From: Thermaerobacter sp. PB12/4term | GTDB lineage: Bacteria; Bacillota; Sulfobacillia; Thermaerobacterales; Thermaerobacteraceae | Direction: 5' to 3' | Assembly: GCF_003403315.2 (NCBI RefSeq) | Contig: NZ_CP048407.1 | Location: 496,001 to 560,000 of the forward strand | Length of the DNA: 64,000 nucleotides | Shown: piece after piece, positions 17,212 through 26,233 of the stretch | Layout of the letters: each line of letters opens with the position of its first letter | Numbering within the stretch: the stretch's first letter is position 1 | Notes under the pieces: model-generated | The model's input: the letters and a program-made list of their open reading frames with translations, nothing else | Databases searched by the model: none | Told to the model about the DNA's origin: nothing | Made by a program: the position numbers and the translations under genes

Positions 17212-19056
17212 GTGGCGGAATCCCTGGCGGGAACGGGGACCCCGGCGGGACAAGCCCAGGCGGGGGAGTTCCCCTGGCTGCGTTTCTATCCTGAGGGGGT
17301 GCGGCATCGCCTGGACTATCCCCCGATGCCGCTCTACGGCTTGCTGGACAGGGCGGCGCGGGAACGGCCCGAACATCCGGCCGTGATCTTCTTCAACCGG
17401 ACCCTGACCTACGCCCAGCTCAACCACGCCGCCGACCGCTTCGCCCGGGCCCTGGTGCGGCGGGGGGTCCGGCCCGGCGACCGGGTGGCCATCATGCTGC
17501 CCAACTGCCCCCAGTTCGTCATCGCCTACTACGGCGTCCTCAAGGCGGGCGGCGTGGTGGTCAACCACAATCCGCTCTACACCGCGCCGGAGCTGGAGTT
17601 CCAGCTCAACGACTCGGGCTGCCGGGTGCTGGTGGCGCTGGACATGACTTATCCCACGGTGCGGGAGGTCCGGCCGCGGACCCGCCTGGAGACGGTGATC
17701 CTGACCCGGGTCAACGAGTACATGCCCGCCCTGCTCCGCCTGCTCTACCCGCTCAAGGCCCGGCGTGACGGCACCTGGCCGGCGATCGGCGAAAACGATG
17801 ACGTCCTCTGGTTCCAGGACCTGCTGCGCGAGGCTGGCGAGGCCGGCGGCGGGGCGCCCCCGGTGCCGGTGTCCGTGCCGCCCGATCAGGTGGCCCTGCT
17901 GCAGTACACCGGCGGCACCACGGGGCGGCCCAAGGCCGCCATGCTCACCCACCGGAACCTGCTGGCCAACGCCCTGCAGACGGCGGAGTGGGTGCTGCAG
18001 GGCAAGGTGGACGACGGGCCCCGCCACCGCATCATGGGGGTCATCCCCTTCTTCCACGTCTACGGCATGACCACGGTGATGAACCTGGCCATCGCTATCC
18101 AGGGCACCATGATCCTGCTGCCTCGCTTCAACGCGGGCGAGGTGCTGAAGGCCATCGCCCGCTACCGGCCCACCATGTTCCCCGGCGTGCCGACCATGTA
18201 CGTGGCCATCCTGAACCACCCCGACTTGCGCCGGTACGACTTCTCGTCCATCGAGTCGTGCGTCAGCGGCGCCGCCCCCCTGCCGCTGGAGGTCCAGGAG
18301 CAGTTCGAGCGGCTCTCCGGCGGCTCGCTGGTGGAGGGCTACGGGCTGACGGAGGCCTCGCCGGTCACCCACGTCAACCCCACGGGCCCCGGCAAGCGCA
18401 ACGGCACCATCGGCATTCCGCTGCCCGACACCGAGGCCCGCATCGTGGACATCGAAACGGGGACCCGGGTGCTGGGACCGGGCGAGGAGGGCGAGCTCGT
18501 CATCCGCGGCCCCCAGGTGATGAAGGGGTACTGGAACCGGCCCGAGGAGACCGAGCGCACCCTGCGGGACGGCTGGCTCTACACCGGCGACATCGCCACC
18601 ATGGACGAGGACGGCTTCTTCCGGATCGTGGACCGGAAGAAGGAGATGATCATCACCGGCGGCTACAACGTCTACCCCCGCGAGGTGGAGGAGGTCCTCT
18701 ACCAGCACCCCAAGGTGCTGGAGGCCGCCGTGGTCGGCGTGCCCGATCCCTACCGGGGCGAGATGGTCAAGGCCTACGTGGTCCTCAAGCCGGGGGAGAC
18801 GGCCACGGAGCAGGAGATCATCGAGTTCTGCCGCCAGCGCCTGGCCAAGTACAAGGCGCCGCGGGCCGTGGAGTTCCGCAGCGAGCTGCCCAAGAGCCTC
18901 ATCGGCAAGGTCCTCCGCCGGGTCCTGGCCGAGGAGGAGCGGAAGCGGGCACCGGCGGCGGGCGAGCAGGCGACCCCGTCCAGGGAAGCACCGGCCGGGC
19001 CGCAGGCCGGGGTGGCGGGGGATGGGGAGGAACCCGGCGACCCGCAGTCCCGCTAG
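17212..19056 (+). CDS. long-chain fatty acid-CoA ligase (AMP-forming)
   Basis: This 614-residue ANL-superfamily enzyme has the P-loop YTGGTTGRPKAAMLTHRNLL, the motif GYGLTEASPVTHVNP, then YTGDIATMDEDGFFRIVDRK, KEMIITGGYNVYPREVEEVL and the catalytic Lys region PKSLIGKVLRRVLAEE. Length and motif order match bacterial FadD/LcfA enzymes, which activate fatty acids to acyl-CoA. It starts at GTG 17212 with AGGGGAG upstream. Placement after tetR-etfBA-EMO makes fatty-acid catabolism the likely pathway; acyl-CoA dehydrogenase, hydratase and thiolase genes are not in this window. The last 40 residues are low-complexity. Confidence 0.93.
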   Translation: MAESLAGTGTPAGQAQAGEFPWLRFYPEGVRHRLDYPPMPLYGLLDRAARERPEHPAVIFFNRTLTYAQLNHAADRFARALVRRGVRPGDRVAIMLPNCPQFVIAYYGVLKAGGVVVNHNPLYTAPELEFQLNDSGCRVLVALDMTYPTVREVRPRTRLETVILTRVNEYMPALLRLLYPLKARRDGTWPAIGENDDVLWFQDLLREAGEAGGGAPPVPVSVPPDQVALLQYTGGTTGRPKAAMLTHRNLLANALQTAEWVLQGKVDDGPRHRIMGVIPFFHVYGMTTVMNLAIAIQGTMILLPRFNAGEVLKAIARYRPTMFPGVPTMYVAILNHPDLRRYDFSSIESCVSGAAPLPLEVQEQFERLSGGSLVEGYGLTEASPVTHVNPTGPGKRNGTIGIPLPDTEARIVDIETGTRVLGPGEEGELVIRGPQVMKGYWNRPEETERTLRDGWLYTGDIATMDEDGFFRIVDRKKEMIITGGYNVYPREVEEVLYQHPKVLEAAVVGVPDPYRGEMVKAYVVLKPGETATEQEIIEFCRQRLAKYKAPRAVEFRSELPKSLIGKVLRRVLAEEERKRAPAAGEQATPSREAPAGPQAGVAGDGEEPGDPQSR

Positions 19057-19221
19057 GCCCGAGCCCGGCCGGGCAGGGAGGCGCCCCGGCGGTGCAGCTG
19101 GGCGTTACGTCGCACTGGGCGCAAAGAAGATCGCTGCCGCCCGCCGGTGGCCGGGACCGGGGCAGGTCGTGGGATCGCGGCAAGGCCGTGGTATCATGGG
19201 CAACGAGAGCCAGGACCGTGG

Positions 19222-19249
19222 GGGAGGGGCCGGCCGACCGGCCCCTCCC
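19222..19249 (+). other. long GC-rich hairpin in the thioesterase leader
   Basis: A perfect 12-bp stem (GGGAGGGGCCGG / CCGGCCCCTCCC) with a CCGA loop sits 18 bases before the thioesterase ATG. It has no U-tract. It could be a weak terminator after the ligase gene, an mRNA-stability stem, or a translation-tuning hairpin. Confidence 0.5.
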
Positions 19250-19267
19250 GCGCAGCGGGGTGAGCCC

Positions 19268-20047
19268 ATGAACGGCCAGCAGCCGCAGGATCCCGCAACA
19301 GGCCAGACCCGGGAAGCCGGCCTGCCGGGGGCGCACCCGGCCGGGGAGCCCGGCCAGCCGGAGCCCGCCGCCGAGAACCCCCCGGCGGCCCCCGATCCGG
19401 ATCCCGTGCCACCGGCGCGGCCCGCCCGGGAATCCCGGGTGGAAATGACCGAACTGGTCCTGCCCAACGATGCGAACCCCCTCGGCAACATCCTGGGCGG
19501 GAAGGTCATGCACCTCATGGACATCGCCGGGGCGCTGGCGGCGGCGCGCCACTCGCGGCGGATCTGCGTCACCGCCTCGGTCGACCGCATCGACTTCCTG
19601 CACCCCATCCGCGTGGGCGAGGCGATCCTGCTGGAGGCCCAGGTGACGGACGCCGGCCGTACCTCCATGGAAGTGCGGGTGAACGTCTACAGCGAGAACC
19701 TGCGCACCGGCCAGCGGCGGCACACGGCGACGGCCTTTTTCACCTTCGTGGCCCTGGACGACAGCGGCCGCCCGGCCCCCGTGCCCGCCGTCATCGCCGA
19801 GACGCCCGACGAGCAGCGCCTGCAGGCGGAGGCTCGGCTCCGGCGGCAGGAGCGCCTGGCCCGGGCAGGCCGGGCGGGAACCGGCCTGCCGGAGGCGGCC
19901 GGAGAGGGGCCGGCCGGCACCGTGCCGGCCGGCGGGACCCGGCCCGGCCCGTCAGCCGGTGGATTCCCGGCGGGCGGGACACCGTCCGGCGGCCTGCCCG
20001 CCGGGACGGCACCACGCCCGGATCCGGCCGGGGGCGCGATCCCGTAG
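19268..20047 (+). CDS. acyl-CoA thioesterase, hotdog fold (YciA/BACH type)
   Basis: ATG 19268 follows a GGGGTGAG site; earlier in-frame sequence overlaps a leader hairpin. After a Pro/Ala-rich N-terminus the hotdog domain (about residues 58-175) shows LVLPNDANPLGNILGGKVMH and LMDIAGALAAARHS, including the Asn-Gly-x-x-x-Gly-Gly and Asp region used by acyl-CoA thioesterases, then ASVDRIDFLHPIRVGE and VRVNVYSENL. It should hydrolyse acyl-CoAs and so balance the adjacent acyl-CoA ligase. The last 80 residues are Gly/Pro/Ala-rich with repeated GG-T-P phrases and are probably disordered. Confidence 0.9.
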   Translation: MNGQQPQDPATGQTREAGLPGAHPAGEPGQPEPAAENPPAAPDPDPVPPARPARESRVEMTELVLPNDANPLGNILGGKVMHLMDIAGALAAARHSRRICVTASVDRIDFLHPIRVGEAILLEAQVTDAGRTSMEVRVNVYSENLRTGQRRHTATAFFTFVALDDSGRPAPVPAVIAETPDEQRLQAEARLRRQERLARAGRAGTGLPEAAGEGPAGTVPAGGTRPGPSAGGFPAGGTPSGGLPAGTAPRPDPAGGAIP

Positions 20048-20149
20048 CCGTCCCGGGCCCGCTCCGGGGACCGGCTCAGGGCCGGCCGCCCGGCGCCGGC
20101 GGAATTCCCGGTCACGGGAGAAGCGGTCAGCGGAGAAGGGGGGAGAGCC

Positions 20150-21211
20150 TTGCAACTGGTCATCCGGCCCCTGGAGCGGCATGCCGAGCTGGCCCAGGCC
20201 GAAGCCCTGCAGCAGGCGGTGTGGGGCGGGCCGCCTCTGGTGCCGTCGGCCACCATGCGGGCGGTGCTGGAAGTGGGCGGGTCCGTCCTGGGGGCCTGGT
20301 TGGGCGGTGAGCTGGCCGGCTTCTGCTTCGGCTTCCCGGGGTGGCGCCAGCGGCAGCCCGTGCCTCCCGGCCTGGAGGAACCGGCCGGCGGCGCTGTCGC
20401 GGCGGCCGGGCCGCCGGACGGGCCGCCGCCCGTTCCGGGCGAGCCGGGCCGGCGGGAGCCGGTCTTCCATTCGGACTTGCTGGCCGTGCGGCCCGAGCTG
20501 CGGGACCGGGGCATCGGCCGCCGGCTGAAGCTGGCCCAGCGGGAGTGGGCGCTCCGGCAGGGGCTGCACCTGATCACCTGGACCTACGACCCCCTGCAGG
20601 CCCGTAACGGCTACCTCAACCTGACCCGCCTGGGCGGCGTGGCCCGCCGCTACGTGCGGGAGTTCTACGGGGTGCTGGACGACGAGCTGAACCGCGGCTT
20701 GCCGGCCGACCGGGTGGTCATCGAGTGGTACCTGACCAGCCGCCGGGTGGCCCGGCGGGCCGGGGCCGGCGAGGGCCCGGGGGACTCGGGGCGGGCGGGC
20801 CTGGCGGCCCCTGCCGGCGCAGCAGGCCCGGGGGCCGGCGCGGAGACGGCGGCCGTCGGGGACGTCCCAGGCTCCGCTCCGGAGGGTTCCCGGGTGCCGG
20901 GGCAGGTCCCGGGGCAGCCGGCGCCGGGGCCGGCGGAGCGGCCCGTGCTCAACCGGGTGCGGGACGATCGGGGGCTCCCCGTGCCCCTGGACTGGCAGGT
21001 GCCCGGTGGTGAACCCGAGGTGGCCGTGCTGATCCCGGCCCGCTTCGCCGAGTGGCGGCAGAACCGGCCGCAGTGGGGCCTGGAGTGGCGGTTCCACCTG
21101 CGCCACGTGCTGGAGGCGGCGCTGGGGGCGGGTTACCTGCTGGACCGGTGCCTGCCCGGGCCCGGTGGGTCCACCGTGACGTACGTGCTGGCGCGGCGGG
21201 CCTCCCCCTGA
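20150..21211 (+). CDS. GNAT-superfamily protein (COG3375-like) with extra C-terminal domain
   Basis: A TTG at 20150 lies behind AAGGGGGG. The 353-residue protein has a GNAT-like N-terminal half: IRPLERHAELAQAEALQQAV, a Pro/Gly-rich insert (about 65-100), then the acetyl-CoA-loop region SDLLAVRPELRDRGIGRRLK and ITWTYDPLQARNGYLNLTRL, which is the mark of the COG3375 group. After a second low-complexity linker there is a distinct segment (about 265-350: DRGLPVPLDWQVPGGEP and WGLEWRFHLRHVLEAALGAG). COG3375 genes often sit next to N-acylamino acid racemase/MenC genes, and one follows here. Its substrate is unknown. Confidence 0.8.
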   Translation: MQLVIRPLERHAELAQAEALQQAVWGGPPLVPSATMRAVLEVGGSVLGAWLGGELAGFCFGFPGWRQRQPVPPGLEEPAGGAVAAAGPPDGPPPVPGEPGRREPVFHSDLLAVRPELRDRGIGRRLKLAQREWALRQGLHLITWTYDPLQARNGYLNLTRLGGVARRYVREFYGVLDDELNRGLPADRVVIEWYLTSRRVARRAGAGEGPGDSGRAGLAAPAGAAGPGAGAETAAVGDVPGSAPEGSRVPGQVPGQPAPGPAERPVLNRVRDDRGLPVPLDWQVPGGEPEVAVLIPARFAEWRQNRPQWGLEWRFHLRHVLEAALGAGYLLDRCLPGPGGSTVTYVLARRASP

Positions 21212-21354
21212 CCCGCCTTTCCCTTCCGCACCGCCCAATCCATGCGACCGGCGCGGCCCTGGGGCCTTTCGCCAGGGGGCAGGGGCCGGCGGGAAGGATC
21301 CCGGACCCGCCAGGACCGGGCTCCGGGCCGGCGCCGGGGAGAGGAGGAACCGCC

Positions 21355-22662
21355 GTGGAGCAGCGGGACAGGGTGGAACGGGACGAGTGGCAGGAGGCGG
21401 CAGCGGAAGCCGGGGCCGCGGCGACTGCCGCGCAGCGGGATGCGGTGGCACCGGCGGCGGGATCAGAAGGTCCGGGCGTTCTGGACTTTCCCCCCATGCC
21501 TGCCGAGCCGGAGGCGGAGGCCGTGCCGCTGACCATCACCGGCGTCCAGCTCTTCTGGCTGCGTATGCCCCTGGTGGCGCCCTTCGAGACCAGCTACGGC
21601 CGGGTCGACCGGCGGGAGTGCCTGCTGGTGCGGCTGGAGGCCCGCCATCCGGAGGCGGGGGTGGTGGAGGGCTGGGGCGAGGTGGTGGCCGACGCCGACC
21701 CGGGCTACAGCTACGAGACCACGGGCACGGCCTGGCACGTCCTCACCGAGTTCATCCTGCCCGCCCTGCCCGGCCGCACCTTCGCGACGCCCGGCCAGTG
21801 GCGGGCCGCGTGCGAGTGGGTGCGCGGCCATCCCATGGCCAAGGCCGGGGTGGAGATGGCCCTGCTGGACGCCCGCTCCCGGGCCCGGGGCGTGCCGCTG
21901 TGGCAGGAATACGGCGGTGACCCGGCCCGCCGGCGGATTCCCGTGGGGGTCAGCGTGGGCATCCAGCCCAGCCTGGATGCCTTGCTGGCCACGGTGGAGC
22001 GGTTCCTGGAGCAGGGCTACCGGCGCATCAAGATCAAGATCAAGCCCGGCTATGAGGTCGAACCGGTCCGGGCCTTGCGGCAGCGGTTCGGCAGCATCCC
22101 CCTGATGGTCGACGCCAACGCCGCCTACACCCTGGCCGATGCCGGCCGGCTCCGGGCCCTCGACGACTACGGCCTGATGATGATCGAACAGCCCCTGCAC
22201 GAGGACGACCTGCTGGACCACGCCGCCCTGCAGCGCCAGCTGGCCACGCCGGTGTGCCTGGACGAGTCCGTCAAGCACGTCCACGGCGCCCGGGAGGCCC
22301 TGGCCCTGGGCAGCGGCCGGATCATCAACATCAAGCAGGGCCGGGTCGGAGGGCCGATCGACGCCCGGCGGATCCACGACCTCTGCCGCCGCTACGGCAT
22401 CCCGGTGTGGTGCGGGGGGATGCTGGAGACCGGCGTGGGCCGCGCCCACAACATCGCCCTGACCACCCTGCCCGGCTTCACACTGCCCGGCGACACGTCG
22501 GGAAGCGACCGGTACTACCACGAGGACGTCATCGACCCGGCGGTGCGGGTGGGGCCCGACGGTACGGTGGAGGTGCCCCAGGAGCCCGGCCTGGGGTACC
22601 GGGTGGTGCCGGAACGGGTCGAGAAGTACACCCTCCGGCACCGCTCCTGGCACGCTTCCTGA
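21355..22662 (+). CDS. menC: o-succinylbenzoate synthase / N-acylamino acid racemase (enolase superfamily)
   Basis: GTG 21355 follows GAGAGGAGGA. After about 55 low-complexity residues the enolase-superfamily protein shows PLVAPFETSYGRVDRRECLL, the catalytic Lys pair in RRIKIKIKPG, metal ligands in MVDANAAYTL, MIEQPLHEDDL and CLDESVKH, a second Lys in INIKQGRVGG, and CGGMLETGVGRAHN. This is the MenC/NAAAR subgroup; members can be OSB synthases for menaquinone, N-acylamino acid racemases, or both. No other men gene is nearby, while the upstream GNAT-like gene favours a racemase role. The stop lies only 9 bases from the converging hotdog gene. Confidence 0.9.
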   Translation: MEQRDRVERDEWQEAAAEAGAAATAAQRDAVAPAAGSEGPGVLDFPPMPAEPEAEAVPLTITGVQLFWLRMPLVAPFETSYGRVDRRECLLVRLEARHPEAGVVEGWGEVVADADPGYSYETTGTAWHVLTEFILPALPGRTFATPGQWRAACEWVRGHPMAKAGVEMALLDARSRARGVPLWQEYGGDPARRRIPVGVSVGIQPSLDALLATVERFLEQGYRRIKIKIKPGYEVEPVRALRQRFGSIPLMVDANAAYTLADAGRLRALDDYGLMMIEQPLHEDDLLDHAALQRQLATPVCLDESVKHVHGAREALALGSGRIINIKQGRVGGPIDARRIHDLCRRYGIPVWCGGMLETGVGRAHNIALTTLPGFTLPGDTSGSDRYYHEDVIDPAVRVGPDGTVEVPQEPGLGYRVVPERVEKYTLRHRSWHAS

Positions 22663-22671
22663 CCGGACGGG

Positions 22672-23196
22672 TCAATCCGGCCGGTTCCCGGCGGCCGGCT
22701 GGCCCGGGGTCATGGCCGGTGGGGCCAGCACCGCCACCACCTGGCCCCGGGCGCAAAGGGTCGCGCCGGCGTACAGCTCGCTCTCCACCACGGCCTTGCG
22801 CTGGCCCAGCTCCACCACCCGGCCGCGCACCGTCAGGGGAACCCCCAGGGGCGTCGGCCGCAGGTAGTCGACCTTGAGCGACGCGGTGACACAGCGCGGC
22901 ACCGGCTCGGGATCGCCCAGCCGGTGGCCGTCCCGGCGATAGAGGGCCAGCGAGGCCGTGGCCATGCTGTGGCAGTCGATCAGGGAGGCGATCAGCCCGC
23001 CGTAGACGAACCCGGGCACCGCCATGTGTTCCGGGCGGGGTTCGAACACCGTGACGGTTTCGTCGCCGTCGGGATAGGTCTTCAGGTGCAGGCCCGCAGG
23101 GTTGTGCCGGCCGCAGCCGTAGCACCAGGCGAAGTCGTCCGGGTAGCGGTCCTGCACGGCCGGCCCGCGGCGGGCGGGGCCTGCATCCGGCTCCAT
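22672..23196 (-). CDS. PaaI-like hotdog thioesterase
   Basis: The reverse-strand product is about 174 residues: an N-terminal Cys pair (CYGCGRHNPAGLHL) typical of the PaaI/4HBT subgroup, followed by VPGFVYGGLIASLIDCHSMA, the hotdog helix with the catalytic-region Gly-Gly and Asp, and VTASLKVDYLRPTPLGVPL. It is a probable acyl-CoA thioesterase of small or aromatic acyl-CoAs. The start is ambiguous: ATG at 23196, GTG at 23202 (GGAG five bases upstream) or TTG at 23241. It converges on menC and faces away from the ABC importer genes. Confidence 0.85.
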   Translation of the reverse strand: MEPDAGPARRGPAVQDRYPDDFAWCYGCGRHNPAGLHLKTYPDGDETVTVFEPRPEHMAVPGFVYGGLIASLIDCHSMATASLALYRRDGHRLGDPEPVPRCVTASLKVDYLRPTPLGVPLTVRGRVVELGQRKAVVESELYAGATLCARGQVVAVLAPPAMTPGQPAAGNRPD

Positions 23197-23202
23197 CGGC
23201 AC

Positions 23203-23717
23203 CGTCGCTCCAGCTCCTTCCTGTCCCCCAGGCCGGGGCAAGTTCCTCGACCCGCCGGCTCCGGCCGCGGATCGGGAGGGCTGGCTTCCTTTCTCAGGTT
23301 TAACGCTTCCCGGCGGGTGGAACGGCCCGGCGGGGGAGCGTCCCGGTGGGACAGCGCTCCGGTGGCGCTGCGTCCCTCACGCCGCCCCGCCTCGCCCCAT
23401 CCTGCCCGGCTTCCCTGAAGCTTGCGGCCTACGCCCTGACGGCCGCCACCGGTGCTTTTCCCCCCGTGCCGCCGCCTTCCCTGCCGCCTCTCGCCTGCCC
23501 GACCGGGCGGGCGGCACCGCAGGCCTCCGCCCAGGCTGGGGGAGGTGGCCCGCGAGTCCCCCTGCCTCCGGATCCCCCACCGTCCTTGGGGCCCGTGACG
23601 GACGGGCCCGCCGCTGCACACCCGCCCATGGCCACGGCATATCGTGGGGTAGTCGTCACGGCCAGTGCGTCAGGTTTCCTGACGCCGGCCGGCGGCAATC
23701 CCTGCGGGGGGTCCAGT
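23203..23717. other. divergent intergenic region before the ABC importer; hairpins, no gene
   Basis: This 515-base stretch carries no supported gene, although frames are open through the high G+C. It contains a CCACG/CGTGG hairpin at 23632-23647 and a perfect 8-bp hairpin GCGTCAGG-TTT-CCTGACGC at 23667-23685, 32 bases before the binding-protein start. The latter could be an operator or leader stem. No canonical TPP, FMN or SAM riboswitch core could be recognised. Confidence 0.45.
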
Positions 23718-24917
23718 ATGGGAGGAAGAAGCTGGAAGAGCAGGCAGTGGGGCCGCTTACTTCCCGCCCTGGTGGTGCTGCTGGCAGCGGCGCTGCTGCT
23801 GGCCGCCTGCGGCGCCGGTGGGGGCACGGGAAGCGGGACCCCGTCCGGCACGCCGGCCGGTGGAGCGGCCGGCGGCAGCGGGGGCGGGGACGGGGGCGGA
23901 GGGGCGGCCGCCGGCGACTGCAGCCAGCGGCCCGGCCTGGCCGGCGTCCCGCCGCTGCCCCAGGAGGTCACCGTCAAGATCGCGGAGGATGGGGCCCCGT
24001 CGGGGGCGGGCTTCTACATCGCCACCGAGAAGGGGTACTTCCGCGACCTTTGCATCAAGCCCGAGTTCGTCACCTTCGAGTCCAGCGCCTACATGCTGCC
24101 TGCCCTGGCGGCCGACCAGGTGCAGGTGGCCGGCGGGGTGCTGAGCGTCGGCCTCTGGAACGCCATCCAGAGCGGCCTTGACCTGCGGCTTATCGCCACC
24201 AAGGGCGAGAACATCCCCGGGCGTTCCTACTTCAACCTGACGGTGGCGGCCGGCAAGGCCGGCGAGATCAAGGACTACACCGACCTCAAGGGCAAGCGCA
24301 TCGCCATCACCGCCGAGGCGTCGCTGGACGAACAGTTCGTCGATCTGGCCCTCCGGCACGCGGGCCTGACCCGGGACGACGTGGAGTACGTGATCATCAA
24401 GTCCTTCGGCGACATGAACGCCGCCCTGGCCAACGGGGCCGTCGACGTGGCGATGCACATCGAGCCCCTGATCACCCAGGCGGAAGAACAAGGCATCCTC
24501 AAGCGCTTCGGCGATGCGGCCCGGGACTACGCCCCCGGCTTCCAGATCGCCGAGGTGCTGGCCAGCCCCCAGTTCGTCGCCGACAAGGAACTGTCCCAGC
24601 GCTTCATGCTGGCGTACGTCAAGGCGCTGCGGGACTACAACGACGCCTTCGTCAAGCGGGATGAGGCCAAGATGGCCGAGATCATCCCCATCATGACCAA
24701 GTACACCGCCCTGAAGGACCCGGAGCTGTGGAAGAAGGTCTACGTCCCGGGGTTGAACCCCGATGGGCGGCTGAACGTGGAAAGCCTGCAGGCCCAGCTG
24801 GACTGGTACCGGGAGCGGGGCTACTTCACCGGGCAGATCAACCTGAACAAGGTGGTGGACCAGTCCCTAGTGGAGTATGCGGTCCAGGTCCTTGGTCCGT
24901 ACGGCGGGGGTCAATAG
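23718..24917 (+). CDS. NMT1/SsuA-type ABC transporter substrate-binding lipoprotein
   Basis: ATG 23718 is followed by a short signal peptide with the lipobox LLLAAC (Cys about residue 33), a Gly-rich linker, and the NMT1/THI5-like fold: GAPSGAGFYIATEKGYFRDL, AADQVQVAGGVLSVGLWNAI, DLKGKRIAITAEASLDEQFV and LANGAVDVAMHIEPLITQAE. This family binds pyrimidine precursors, riboflavin, sulfonates, nitrate or similar ligands; the sequence does not fix the ligand. The permease and ATPase genes follow, making a complete NitT/TauT-type importer. The 399-residue length is normal once the linker is discounted. Confidence 0.88.
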   Translation: MGGRSWKSRQWGRLLPALVVLLAAALLLAACGAGGGTGSGTPSGTPAGGAAGGSGGGDGGGGAAAGDCSQRPGLAGVPPLPQEVTVKIAEDGAPSGAGFYIATEKGYFRDLCIKPEFVTFESSAYMLPALAADQVQVAGGVLSVGLWNAIQSGLDLRLIATKGENIPGRSYFNLTVAAGKAGEIKDYTDLKGKRIAITAEASLDEQFVDLALRHAGLTRDDVEYVIIKSFGDMNAALANGAVDVAMHIEPLITQAEEQGILKRFGDAARDYAPGFQIAEVLASPQFVADKELSQRFMLAYVKALRDYNDAFVKRDEAKMAEIIPIMTKYTALKDPELWKKVYVPGLNPDGRLNVESLQAQLDWYRERGYFTGQINLNKVVDQSLVEYAVQVLGPYGGGQ

Positions 24918-24935
24918 GGAAGGCGGGGCCTCCCT
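24916..24935 (+). terminator. possible attenuating stem-loop between importer genes
   Basis: AGGGA-A-GGC pairs with GCCTCCCT around a GGG loop just after the binding-protein stop codon. There is no U-tract. Such stems after binding-protein genes often leave more binding protein than permease; that role here is inferred. Confidence 0.35.
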
Positions 24936-25098
24936 GAGGGGCTGCCGGTGAACTTGGGGGCGGTCGCAAGCGGCTGGGGGGTGTCCGGGTCCCACTCCCG
25001 CGGCCCGGCGACCGCTCCCTTTCCCGGCCACCGTTCGCCCTCCCTCCGGGGCGGGCCCGGAGGCGGGTAGCCGGGAGTCTGGTCAAGGAGGGAATGCC

Positions 25099-26133
25099 AT
25101 GCTGAACCGGCGACAGGTGCAGGGTGACGGCTGGGCGCGGCAGCCGGGGCTGGAAGCGCCGGCGGCCGCGGGGGGCCGGCAGGACCGGCAGGCGGTGGTC
25201 CCCGCGGGGGCCACCGCGGAAAGGGGGCCCGGCGGGCCGGACGACCGCCGGTACGAGGCCGGTGCCCTGTCTCCAGGCGCCAACGGCGCCGGCCGGCGCC
25301 GGGCGGGGATCCTGCCCGGAAGGGGATCCCGGTGGGGCCGGGCCGGCGGTGCCGGGGCGGTTCCGGGGCGCCGCGTCCCCTGGCTCGATCGCGAGCGGTG
25401 GCTTTCCGTTGTCAGCCCCATCGCCCTGCTCCTCATCTGGGAGCTCATGGTCCGGGCGGGCATGCTGGATCCCCGGTTCTTCCCGCCGCCCAGCCGAATT
25501 GCCGTGCGGTTTGCCGCCATGGTGGCCGACGGGACCCTGGCCCAGCACCTGGGCATCAGCCTCCTGCGCGTCATCCTGGGCTTTGCCGCCGGCGCCATCC
25601 CGGCGGTGATCCTGGGCCTGACCATGGGTCTCTTCCCCCTGGTGCGGGCGGTGCTGGAGCCCATCGTGGCGGCCATCTACCCGATCCCCAAGATCGCCCT
25701 GCTGCCGCTTCTGCTGATGATCTTCGGCGTGGGCGAGGCCTTCAAGGTGGTGACCATTGCCCTGGGCTGCTTCACCCTGGTGCTGGTCAACACCGTGGCC
25801 GGCGTGGTGAACATCGAGCGGATCTACGTGGACGTGGCGCGCAACTTCGGCGCCTCCCGCCTCGACTTCTACCGCACCGTGGCCTGGCCGGGCGCCCTGC
25901 CGATGATCTTCGCCGGCCTCAAGCTGGGCATGGGCGTCTCGCTGCTGCTCATCGTGGCCGCCGAGATGATCGGCGCCCGCAGCGGCCTGGGCTACCTGAT
26001 CTGGAACTCCTACCAGGTTTGGGACATGGCCGCCATGTACATCGGCCTGGTGCTGATGAGCTTCTTCGGTTACGCCTTCACCATGGCCCTGAACGAACTG
26101 GAGCGGCTGGTGCTGCCCTGGCGCCCCCGGTAG
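25099..26133 (+). CDS. NitT/TauT-type ABC transporter permease
   Basis: The 344-residue protein starts with about 95 low-complexity residues, then a canonical SsuC/TauC-like permease with six helices: VVSPIALLLIWELMVRAGML, HLGISLLRVILGFAAGAIPA, YPIPKIALLPLLLMIFGVGE and the EAA loop VARNFGASRLDFYRTVAWPG. ATG 25099 has AAGGAGG upstream; a start near codon 90 would also give a complete permease. It belongs with the binding protein before it and the ATPase after it. Confidence 0.9.
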   Translation: MLNRRQVQGDGWARQPGLEAPAAAGGRQDRQAVVPAGATAERGPGGPDDRRYEAGALSPGANGAGRRRAGILPGRGSRWGRAGGAGAVPGRRVPWLDRERWLSVVSPIALLLIWELMVRAGMLDPRFFPPPSRIAVRFAAMVADGTLAQHLGISLLRVILGFAAGAIPAVILGLTMGLFPLVRAVLEPIVAAIYPIPKIALLPLLLMIFGVGEAFKVVTIALGCFTLVLVNTVAGVVNIERIYVDVARNFGASRLDFYRTVAWPGALPMIFAGLKLGMGVSLLLIVAAEMIGARSGLGYLIWNSYQVWDMAAMYIGLVLMSFFGYAFTMALNELERLVLPWRPR

Positions 26134-26233
26134 GCGGGGCCCAGGGCCGGCAATGCCGGAACGGAGGTTGCGGGGCGGCGGCCTGCCGCGAGGGGGAAGC
26201 CGGGGTGACGGGACGGCTTCAGGGGGGATGAGG

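Noticed and set aside
23520-23600. FMN-riboswitch-like fragment CCCGCGAG before the ABC importer
   Set aside because: The other conserved RFN blocks are missing, so this is a chance match in G+C-rich sequence.
23346-23717. N-terminal extension of the importer binding protein
   Set aside because: The extension lacks a ribosome binding site and precedes the signal peptide, which must be N-terminal; the start at 23718 is used.
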